DNA of 64,000 nt from Antitrichia curtipendula (Eukaryota > Streptophyta > Bryopsida > Hypnales > Leucodontaceae): assembly GCA_951230915.1 (NCBI GenBank), contig OX579636.1, positions 44,457,912 through 44,521,911 of the forward strand, read 5' to 3'. The notes under the pieces were generated by a model that was given only the letters and a program-made list of their open reading frames with translations, did not search any database and had not been told where the DNA came from. Shown here piece after piece: positions 1 through 9,134 of the stretch. The translations under genes were made by a program, and so were the position numbers. The first letter of the stretch is position 1, and each line of letters starts with the position of its first letter.

Positions 1-66
1 TGCACGCAACTATAGTGCAACTACACTGCAACTAGACAGAGTTTGTGTCCACTGCAACTCAAAAAC
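1..66 (+). repeat. Short degenerate GCAACT repeats
   Basis: The word GCAACT recurs four times in the first 60 bases (around 7, 18, 28 and 54), partly as CACTGCAACTA, with an inverted AGTTGC nearby at 71. It is a degenerate short-unit repeat cut by the window edge. Confidence 0.4.
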
Positions 67-2250
67 CCATAGTTGCAGAACCCCTCTTTTTCTTCTATTG
101 GTTGCTTTCTTGACCACTATCCTAGCCTTGGCGCCCTAGTCCGCCCCGGCAAGAGAAACCCTAAATACTTTTTGGCGTCGTTGTTGACAATATTCAAAGC
201 GATACGATTACCTCGGAAGTGCAAGAATACATACTTGTTGTTATTTTTGTTGCGTTTTGAGATGGATCAATGGAAAATTGAATTGGAGAATTGTCAAGGA
301 ATCTAGGGCATAGTGAGGACAATGGCAGGGTCACTTACTAAGAGCAGCCCCAATCCAACCGGAAACCACCATACCATCGCTATAATGACGAGACAAATCC
401 AAAAACTCTTCTTCATGAAAACAATATTAGTCCCTCTTTATTCTTGAGCCCACCATTTTCCTTCCCTAACCTAGCAAGTTGGTCAAATATGAAGAGCCCA
501 CAACTTGGTTCACAATAGGAAGATTCATAATTATCTTTTTTTTTTAAGCATTGTCATTTAAGCCCATAAATCGGACCTTTTTTTTTTTTAAATATTAAAA
601 GTCTTTTCTTTGATGTAGAATCTTTCCTCTCCTTTTCTTATTGCAGAAAAGTCCACCTGAGGTTTGGATTAACAGCTTTGCATTGGGTCAATTGTTTTTT
701 GCAAAGTCGCCAGAAACGGAATGAGGTCCGCGTCCCTCCCCTTGAAAAGTTCGGTACTGTCCCCGCTGCTGGATTGGGTGGGGATGACCTACAGGATGAC
801 GAAATACCGGTTTGAGGGGGAGAACTTGGCGAGGCCTGGAAGATGCCGAGCCAAGCATCTCAGTCGTTTTTTGGATTTGCAGTCCTGGCCCCACCTGAAC
901 AGTACTGTTAATTGAAGTTAGATCTCGTGTCTAAGCTTCACTTAACGGCTCCACTGACGGAGACAGCCCCGGCTTTATCTATTTTCTCCCTGTGCAGGTT
1001 TTTACTGCGGCAAGCCAATTGGCCCAACGGACCTGCAGCTGGATATTTGGGTGACGGGGGGGGAAGGTACTGGGAACTTGGGGAACCTGGGGAACGGACT
1101 GATGGAAGTGATTGAAATATCAGAGGGTTCTGAAAGCCGGGGATGACATCATGAGCCTGTCATCATGTGCTATTGCCCTTGGAGGCCGTGCTGCGCAGAC
1201 GTTGCCAGAGTGAATTATTCACCAACAAGGAACTCTTTTACCCATTAAAAAAATGTGAAAAAAACAATCAGAGGTCTTCAAGAGAGCCCCCCCCCCCGCC
1301 CCCCCAAGTGTCGGAATCTTTCCTAATCTGTCTTTGGACTGAGGCAAGGAAAGATGGACCAAAAGAAAAAACATACATAAGGTAGGAGGCTCTGAAATGG
1401 AGCGGGCATTAAGAACAGACCCTACAAATGGTTGTGAAATGGACATGAGTTGGTTTTGAAATTGACATGTATAGTCATTGAATGAATCAAGGAAAAAAGC
1501 ACTATCAATTGCAAGAGCCAATCATTCGTTGCGCTTTCCCCATCTTTCTTTAGAATTGCAGGTGAATTGTTTATGAAAGATCTAGGGTCATAAATAGGGA
1601 CCTATTATCCAACTCTGTTTGAAAATTTATAAGTAACTACGAAATTATTGGAAAAATACAAAACCACTTGGGTTAGATTCCTCATTTGTTTTTCTTTGTC
1701 TGAAAAATGAGCTAAAATTATTCCCATCCAATGAAATACATGAAAAAGGCATACCAGCCTTTAGACGTGCCATTTCTAAGCCTCCTACCTTACTCAATTA
1801 ACGTAGGCTTCATATCATTTGAACTTCTTTCTACACTACCCAAAGTACATGAAACTAGCAACTAACAGCTGCATTTGTCCTAGTAGTGCATCTTACAAAA
1901 AATGATGCATATTTATTAAGTTTTACTAGTTAACTTCATTTTATTCCCGCATTGAACCATTTTTTCAAGAGCCAAGTTTGGTTATTTTTTCTATTTTTTA
2001 CGCCTGCACAAAAAATTTGTAGATCTATTCACTTGGGGGTTTGCCAATGTTTTCAAATTAAAAGCAATTTTTTCTCCAATTCCACCAACTATGAATTAGC
2101 TGCCGTTTTTTTCCCAAACATTGTTAGAATTCATATAATTTGAACTTTTTCTACCCTATTCAAAGTAATTGAAACAAGGAACGACTTTGAATTTGTCTTA
2201 TTACTAGTGCGTCAATTATGAAATGAACCTACTTATGGTCATCACTTGGA
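67..2250. other. Intergenic DNA, no recognisable gene
   Basis: AT-rich sequence with a moderately GC-rich patch at about 700-1130 that carries short overlapping frames on both strands but no recognisable domain. A C-rich run lies at 1287-1306. I see no gene. Confidence 0.5.
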
Positions 2251-2836
2251 CAATAGAGGGGTATCCCTATGAAATACAAATGGATTTTAGATAGGCTTGT
2301 GCAACCTCAATTTATGACCTTATTTTTATTTTATTTTTTTAATATGAAAAATCACATCAGCTTTATGGGAATATAACTTTTATTTCAATCAGTGCCTGAG
2401 AGCAAAAGCTATGCGACAATAAGCTCAACTTAGGAGAGATCGAGTAGCCAAAAAATCCACAAAAATCAAAATTATTGTTTTTAAATTTTTTTTCCTTATA
2501 GATTATATTTTTGAATACATTAAAAACTTTGATACATTACATTCGGATTAGAGATGTGAAAGTTGTTGAGTTTCTTGTTTTGGCAATCATAAAAACTTCT
2601 TCAGAAAATAACATATTGATTTGTTTCATATTTCAATTTTTACGATTTTCAAATAAAAGAAGCTCTTGAGGGTTGACTATGCTTGCTAGAAAAATCTTAC
2701 AATTAGGATCAACTTGTTTCAATTCCATCTAAATGCTATCAACGATTAAATATTTCCATCAATCTTGTACCAACTTTTGCTTCACAATTCTTTAAAGAAT
2801 GAAAATCAAGTATTTTTTTATTAATTCCAAGAATAT
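2250..2836 (+). repeat. AT-rich dispersed repeat copy, split by the solo LTR
   Basis: Shares the word order of other copies in this window: GGATTTTAGATAGGC.., then a GAGCAAAAGCTATG box at about 2401, then CTATCAACGATTAAAT and a GAATGAAAATCAAGT box. The copy stops at 2836 and resumes at 4823 (AACTCTAATCTTCAACAC), matching CTCAACTCAATTCTTC in the copies at 5458 and 58404. It was therefore interrupted by the 2837-4817 insertion. Confidence 0.55.
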
Positions 2837-4817
2837 TGTGGGAGCCCGAAAAGTAAGATAAGTCTTGATTAGTGAGGAAAGTAGAGGAAGGAGTTAATAG
2901 GGGTACAATTTTTTGGTTTATCTAAGGGTAATCTAAATACCTTACCACAATTAACGTTCCATACTAATAGAGTAATGGTAGATAGATAATTAGGTTAAGA
3001 CCAGTAGTTAAAGTTTCTTGTTCTTATTGAGAACCGGAATTGGATTGAGATCCGAGATCGTTCCAAATATCGGGTCCGGGTATCAAAATATAACGGTAGG
3101 TATCTTTTGGGGAGTTACCATTTGGAAGAAGAGAAGTTGCCCAGTCAGTCAGCAAAGGAGGAGAGCAAATCCGAATCCGGATCTGAATTCAAGTTCCAAC
3201 TCGACTTGGAAGAGGAAGAGGAAGAGGAATTTGACTTGGCCTTGATTTCTCCGTCCATCTTTAAGGGGAAGACTTCAGCTAAGGGTAAGACAACTAAGCC
3301 TTCAACCAGTAGAAAACAGTCACTAAGAAAGGGCATCTCCAAAACCAAGGGACCTTCTTCAAAGAAAGGTAGAAAGTAGAAGTAGAAGTATGAGTTCTTA
3401 GGATAAGCCTAGGAATAGTAGGCGGAAAGTACAATAAAGTAAAGTAGAGTTCAATTCAGTTAACTTAATTATAGGAAAATAAAAGATAAGTTTAGTTCAG
3501 TTAAGTGAAGGAAAGTTAAAGCTTTTGAGTGTTAGAAAGTTAGTTGACAACTACTTTTTGAGATGCATGCACCTAGACGTGAGTTTCTATGATTTTAGGA
3601 TCTAAAGATCCACCTTTTGCGGATTGTCTTGTAGTTAGACAATTAGTCTGGAAGGATAAGGAATGATCCTGGTCCTCTCCTTTTTGATCCTTGGGCCTTT
3701 TAGGATTCCTTGGGATTAGTATTTAAGGGTTGGAAATTAGTTTCAACTCGGGGCGTTTTCATATTCTTGTTTTCATATTTCATCTTGCAAAGAACGCTAG
3801 GATTTCTACTCCATTAAATACTGGTCTGAAAAGTCTTGGTCTTGTGTGAGGGATTAGGCGGTGCTTTGACCATTGCTAGTTCTAGTGGCTTGGTGGTGGG
3901 AAACTTGAGAGGAAAAGCTACCCCCGGATTCTGTCTAGACCCGATTTCAGGAGTATTAGAATCTGGTTGATAAACCTTTGTGTAGTGGGAGGAAATTCTG
4001 ATTGTTGAAGTTTATTGAGTGTCTTCTGAGTGAGATAGCCTTTCTTAGGTTAGGTAAGTTCTTCGGGTGGGAGAGCGAGCGCTAGCCGACGTCAGATGAG
4101 GTCCTATTGAATCCGGAAGAGAGGAACATAAAGATAGTCTGGATCTCCTAGTTAGCAAAGTACCAGGTCTGGCTTTTGGTATCGGTTTCGGATAGATCCG
4201 TTGTTGTAGTAAGGAGGAATGTGGAGGTTTCCTAAATGACCTACTGGTAGGGAGTGATGTCCAGATCAGTTGTGAGGAAGAATCCGCATCCGGGATTTGT
4301 TAGTTTGTATGTTTTGTGTTTTCTTTAAGTGGAACTTCAGTCACTATAATCTATTGAAGGGTAGGGTATACGTTCCCTTTCTTAACCCCAAGAGCGGAAC
4401 TCTCTGATATAGAGGTTAAACTATTGCATCGGTTACTTGGTTTATTGGATCCGGGAAAGGCACAAGATAACGACACTCTTTCCGGTTCCGCATCTGTTAG
4501 ATTGGATACTAAAGTATTGGGTAGTATTGGATCCTGATGCTGATTTATAAACCTACTTTGTGTGGATTTGATACATGAAGAGTATGTGAGTTGAAAGGGA
4601 AGAAGGTTTAGAGGATACAGATAGGGAAATACAGTTCCTAGTTTACAGTTCCGGATTCCTTTTGCCTTGGATTTTGGTTGCTTCCCGTATTGAGAATTCC
4701 GAAAGATTGAGGAAACTATGAGTTAAAATCATGTGGGAACGATACACGAGTCATCTTAGGTGTTTTACGCATGTTTAACGTCTAAAGGTAGGATTTGTGC
4801 TTTCTTGTGCTATGACA
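2837..4817 (+). mobile_element. Solo-LTR candidate with 5-bp target duplication
   Basis: A 1981-bp block begins TGTGGGAGCCCG and ends GTGCTATGACA, the TG...CA termini of LTRs. It is flanked by direct AATAT copies (2832-2836 and 4818-4822). The flanking AT-rich repeat reads continuously once the block is removed, which supports these borders. The start and end share no obvious direct repeat and no reverse transcriptase or integrase coding is visible, so a solo LTR left by recombination is more likely than a whole element. Inside, 3107-3379 is an open frame encoding an acidic then Lys/Ser-rich low-complexity stretch without an ATG; I do not call it a gene. Confidence 0.55.
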
Positions 4818-4867
4818 AATATTAACTCTAATCTTCAACACAATTTTTTTAAATCAAAATGTGTATC

Positions 4868-5790
4868 ACTCAAACCCTAAAGTCCCATTGCCCCCTCGAG
4901 GGACAAATTGGGTTTTAGGCAGGTCCCTACGGTCTCAATATTTATCACAGTTTTTTGAATTTTTTGTTGAAGATAGAAAAACATATTACCTTTCCTAAAA
5001 TATGTTTTTTTATTTCAATTGGTGCATGGGAGCAAAAGTTATGGCACGAAAAGCCCTTTTTGTTAGTTCAGCGGGCAGGAAAAAAAAACTCCAAAAAATT
5101 TAAAATAATTTTTTTAATTTTATGTAGTATATATGGGAAGCTTTGATTCATTCCATTTGGATTTGTTATGAGAAAGTTATGGACAATCTTGTTTTTCAAG
5201 CAACTAGAGAATCTTCTTGAAAAAATAACTTGTAGGATTCATTTTTAAATTCAATTTCTTAATTTTAACAAAAGAAAAAGTTCCACGAGGTTAAGATTTT
5301 TTTCTAGAACAATCTTATATTGAGATTAATGTATTTCAATTCCATCTTAGAGCTATTAACGGTTTAGTTTTTCCTCCAATCTTTAACCTACTTCTACTTA
5401 ACAATTTTTTAATGAGTGAAAACTAAGTGTGTGTTTTCTTAGAATTTTTTTTCTAGACTCTCAACTCAATTCTTCATCATATAAAATCAAAATTTTAAAA
5501 TCAACAGAGCAAAAATTTTAAGTTAAGAAGGTTCAAAGCCAAAAAATATAATTGAACAATGAACAAAAAAAATTGTTTCCTTCGTTTTAAATGCATATAT
5601 CTTGCAATCTACATGGTCAATGTTTTTGAAATTACTTCCACACATTCTTACACTATTTTGATACAAGATTTAATGGTTAAGTATGCAAAAAGAATATATT
5701 CTTAACATTTTTGCTCTTTGCTATAGAAATGGTTGTTTTGAGTGTTTTTTAATGGAAAAAAGGCCTTAGGACTTCAGGGGTTAAGGATTA
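4868..5790 (+). repeat. AT-rich dispersed repeat with AACCCCTAAAGGACC-type ends
   Basis: Starts AAACCCTAAAGTCCC and ends GGACTTCAGGGGTTAAGG, an imperfect terminal inversion. It carries the box TTGGTGCATGGGAGCAAAAG near 5020 and ends in TTTTGAGTGTTTTTTAATGG. The same order of landmarks recurs at 28960-29640, 57800-58640 and 58660-59540. No coding capacity is seen. It could be a long non-autonomous inverted-repeat transposon. Confidence 0.5.
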
Positions 5791-6199
5791 GAGAATAGTC
5801 CACATTTTGAAAACTGTGAAGATGCATTATATAATACAACTTGGAATAATAAAAATTTAATGATGATTTACAAACAATAGTTATAAAATATGATCCATAG
5901 ATCATATCCATACGGTTAAATCAACTTGTGCACAAATCAATTTTCTCAATAAAATTTGAAGCCAAAAATTGAAACTTCCCTCTAAAATTGATTGTAGATT
6001 GAATATTTGTGATTTCCACAAGAATTTTTTTCCTCAAAGTTTAAAATTTTAAGGTCAAATCATAGAGATTTTTTGAAGATTTTAATTTTAATTTTTATTC
6101 AAGTCATTTTTGGAAGTGAAAAGGTTATTTTTTTGACGCCAAACCCATTAGAATCTATTTGAATAATAGAACATTGGGATGTATTTGAGTTGATTTGTT

Positions 6200-6420
6200 G
6201 TTCACTCGACACCCGGTCCTTAGTTAAGAATTAAACTCAAATATCTTATAATTGACCTAATTAAGGTTTTTGAAATTTCTTTTCCACATTATTACACTAG
6301 TCTAGTGCAAGATCCTATGGCTAGTTGACAAGTCAAAAAAACAATTAGTAAACTATTTTTCTCTTTGCAATAGAAATGATAGTTTTGAGTGTTGTTTTTT
6401 TTAATGAAAAAGGACAGTCA
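6200..6420 (+). repeat. 3' fragment of the AT-rich dispersed repeat
   Basis: Matches the tail of the 4868-5790 copy: TTTTTGAAATTTCTT, CTAGTCTAGTGCAAGATCCTATGG, TAGAAATGATAGTTTTGAGTG. The head is absent. Confidence 0.45.
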
Positions 6421-6823
6421 AACTCGGTGGGACCCCGGTTCTAGCAATATCCATATTGCAACAGTTCTCCCACCCCGGTATCAGGCCCAGCCAGAGCCCA
6501 GAGGTACTAAACTCAAAACCTGAAAATAAACCCATTTCATTTTTTTAATTTTTAAAACAAAAGAAAACTTGAAATAAAAGCGGGTGCATGAATCAATTTG
6601 CCACATGCGCAGCGTTCTTCTAGAAGCAGTAGTCTACCTCCAAAATCTCCACAATCTATTCTAAGGGCCGGCCGGCGCATCCCTTGCTTGTGTCCAAAAA
6701 ATAAAAAATGAAAGTAAAGGCTGGTGTACAGTTGACTGGCCAGTAAGGGACTGGGCCGCTGGGACCACTCATTTGCCTGCTTTGCTGGTTCGAATCATGA
6801 GTCCGCATTTCCAGGAAGGACGC

Positions 6824-7320
6824 TAAACCCGTCATTTGAAGCGGGCCCCGCCGGGTGGATTAATCCCCCGGGGGAAAACACAGGAGTTTTTTAATCCTTC
6901 GCACATGATAAAAATTTGCAAATTTTGAGTTCATAATTTAACATTATTCACCTTCCCTGGGGACTTCCCTTTTGCTCCCCGCAACATCACGAGTCCCCAG
7001 CAACTGCCATTGGGGAACTGTTGTCATATCTGACAGAATACAAGAAAATATTGTGAGCCCAGCCAATCCAACTCATTGGATTGAAACTAAATTCTCCCCC
7101 CAAGTATCCGAGGGGGATTATACCTCATGTCAGAGGATCATGCTGAGCCCAGTTAACAATGTTATGAGTAATGCAAAGGCCCCCAGTCAGCAAGTAAAGG
7201 TGAAGAATGTAGAATCAACGGGGTGCAAAATAGGGGGCCCTGTTTTTTTTACCAATTACCCTACAGAACACAAAATTCACCTTGCGGGGCCCACTTCGAA
7301 TGACGGGTTTACTGTAGTGA
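6824..7320. mobile_element. Old inverted-repeat element
   Basis: The left end reads AAACCCGTCATTTGAAGCGG and the inverted right end AAACCCGTCATTCGAAGTGG, continuing through GGCCCCGC, a terminal inversion of about 35-40 bases. Internal words (ACATGATAAAAATTTGCAAA, GTGCAAAATAGGGGGC) are shared with the element at 7637-8805. A middle segment, about 6945-7175, is missing from the relative and is probably a further insertion of unknown type. Confidence 0.5.
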
Positions 7321-7649
7321 CGTGCCATTTTTAGGAAGCTTCTGAAAAAAGGGCTAGCCAATCCGTCCTGCTCCCCCTGGCTGGCCACCACTCACCGAAT
7401 CGCTGTTCGTGTCCGTCCGCCAATTCCGTTCGTCGCACAGGCCTCAAATCCGAGGTGGCAGATTCGAAACTTAACTCCCCCTGATCCAGGTCCTCACTGG
7501 CGGGGCCGTGATTCCTGCTCATGAAAATCCCAGTACGGTAATAGCAAACTGTCTGAATGGGTCCTCGACTTTTGTCTTTTCCTGTGAACAGGGAAATGCT
7601 TAAAATTTCTATAAATCAACTGGGGAATACTACAGCCTAGCATGCAGGA

Positions 7650-7877
7650 GGGCCCAGGGAGGATTGGCCCCATGTATTGCCCCGTGTTTTAGCCCTGCAG
7701 AAAACACCGGAAATTTTTATTTGCCACATATAATAAAATTTGCAAAGTTCTGAATTGAAATTTGCAATCAAAGGCCCCCAATTAGCAAGGGTATACATAA
7801 TTTGAACGGCACAAAAGAAGGGGCAACTTGTACATTTACCCTTTGATGGCACAATACATGGGTCAATCTTCCTTGGC
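7650..7877. mobile_element. MITE, AGGATTGGCCC family, inserted in the terminal repeat of the host element
   Basis: Ends GGCCCAGGGAGGATTGGCCC and, inverted, GCCAAGGAAGATTGACCC, both followed by CATGTATTG. It interrupts the GCAGGACGCT terminal repeat of the element at 7637-8805. Flanking 8-mers ATGCAGGA and TAGTAGGA agree at 5 of 8 positions, a possible eroded 8-bp duplication. Related copies: 35772-35998 and 37423-37662. Confidence 0.6.
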
Positions 7878-8038
7878 TAGTAGGACGCTATTAAAATCTG
7901 TCCTACAAAGTGGGCCTTGTAGGGTGAATTTATCGTTGGAAAAATACATGATTTTTTTTCAATTATTTTTCACACATGATAAAAAAAAATTCAAATTTCG
8001 AATTCACGTTCACTTTGCAATTGGTGGCTCCAAATTAG

Positions 8039-8280
8039 GACCGTGGTGAATTGCCCCCCTCGCTCGTCCCCATAAAAAAACCCTTAAATTTTTTATTTTC
8101 CGTGCATTAATTTTTTGTAAATTCTGAATCATATTTGCAATCAATGACCCCAAATTAGCTAGGGGGCTATAAAATAATTAGATTTTACACAACACAAAAT
8201 AGGGGGCTTTTTTTTTTTTATATGCACCCCTGGATGGACTTTGGTAGGGCGAGTGAGGGGGTCGGTACACCCCGCGGGCT
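8039..8280 (-). mobile_element. hAT-type MITE (GGCCGGGGTGAA family), antisense copy
   Basis: About 242 bp with terminal GACCGTGGTGAATTG and inverted AGCCCGCGGGGTGTACC, flanked by exact 8-bp copies of CAAATTAG (8031-8038, 8281-8288). Internal words CACAAAATAGGGGGC, CAAATTAGC and TTCTGAATCATATTTGCAA place it in the same family as 13398-13633, 41780-42017 and 42094-42329, in the opposite orientation. An 8-bp duplication is the hAT signature. Confidence 0.75.
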
Positions 8281-8287
8281 CAAATTA

Positions 8288-8654
8288 GAGCATCCCCACG
8301 CATCTGGTAAAATGCAAGCCAATTTGCCAACCAGTCAATCCAATTTGCAAGCCGGGAATGATGGGTTGCCCCACCCATAGCCTCTTAAGAGGCCATCGCC
8401 ACCCAATTGGCTACGTCCACATTCCCGGATCAAGTCCTTGTTTGTTGGAAAAGTGCAAAAGGTGCTTGTCTCATGCGGTTTGCAAGCCGGTTTGCAAGCC
8501 GCCCCTTGGCTTGCAAAAGAGCCCAGTTTTGCAAGCCATGCGTGGCTTTTGGCTTGGCCTCTTAACAAGTTCATCCATTATGCAAGACGGGTGGGGCAAT
8601 TTTGCAAGCCGGTGACAACAAGTCATCCGTTTTACAAGATGGGTGGGCATGCTC
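8288..8654 (+). mobile_element. MITE with GAGCATCC ends and TTA duplication
   Basis: A 367-bp element begins GAGCATCCCCACGCATCT; the inverted right end is GAGCATGCCCACCCATCT, both followed by TAAAA. TTA flanks both sides (8285-8287, 8655-8657), typical of PIF/Harbinger-type targets. About 80% alike to the reversed copy at 36097-36451, including TTTGCAAGCC motifs and CCTCTTAAGAGGCCATCGCC. It landed in the duplicated CAAATTAG of the neighbouring MITE, so it is the younger insertion. Confidence 0.75.
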
Positions 8655-8977
8655 TTAGCTGCGAAAGGTGAGGAACATAGAATTAACACGGCACAAAATA
8701 ATACAGGCCTTTGTTTTTACAACGACCCGGCGGGACACAAAATCCCCCCCCCCCTGCAGAGTCCGGACGGGGACGGGGTTATTAAGCGTCCTGCATACAG
8801 CCTACGGAAGCATGTATGAAGCTACAGTGCCAAGAAGGTTCCATTGTGTCGTCAGGTCATAATAATAAGACGTGGCAGCTTACTGTAGTGAGGCGTGCGA
8901 GAGTGGCCAGAGTCGTCAGTGTCGTTCGAGGCTCTGACATGTCTGCCACGGGATTGAGAAAAAAGGATGGGCAGGTG

Positions 8978-9072
8978 TGACGTAAGCTTATGAGACGCCG
9001 GACGCTTTGGTGACGTAATAAAAGGCGAAGGAGGGCGGAAAAGGGAAAAAAACTTTTGATCCTTTCAATAAA
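8978..9072 (+). promoter_or_regulatory. Promoter-like cluster: two TGACGTAA boxes, ATAAAAGG, AATAAA
   Basis: TGACGTAA occurs at 8978-8985 and 9011-9018, resembling the TGACG core of as-1-type plant and LTR promoters. ATAAAAGG (9018-9025) could serve as a TATA box, and AATAAA lies at 9067-9072, the spacing of an LTR U3-R unit. No gene follows, and LTR borders were not found. Confidence 0.3.
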
Positions 9073-9134
9073 GCATTATTGAGCTTTTATTTTTGGCTCA
9101 CATCGAAATTTGTCAATCGGTAACAGTATTCTTG

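Larger units (their letters stand above)
7637..8805. mobile_element. Older inverted-repeat element hosting three MITEs
   Basis: The left end (CTAGCATGCAGGA then AGGACGCTATTAAAATCTGTCC after the insertion at 7650-7877) matches the inverted right end (GTATGCAGGACGCTTAATAACCCCGTCC, about 8770-8805). Inside are GGGTGAATTT, an ACATGATAAAAAAAAATTC box, CAAATTAG, then GGCACAAAATA. Three smaller elements interrupt it: 7650-7877, 8039-8280 and 8288-8654. Removing them restores the word order of the related element at 6824-7320. Confidence 0.5.

Noticed and set aside
3107..3379. 90-codon acidic/basic frame inside the solo-LTR candidate
   Set aside because: Has no ATG and is low-complexity (Glu run, Lys/Ser tail); treated as part of the LTR, not as a gene.
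6735..6800. tRNA-like B box GGTTCGAATC with a weak A-box-like word upstream
   Set aside because: No cloverleaf pairing for acceptor or T stem; may be an eroded SINE but cannot be supported.
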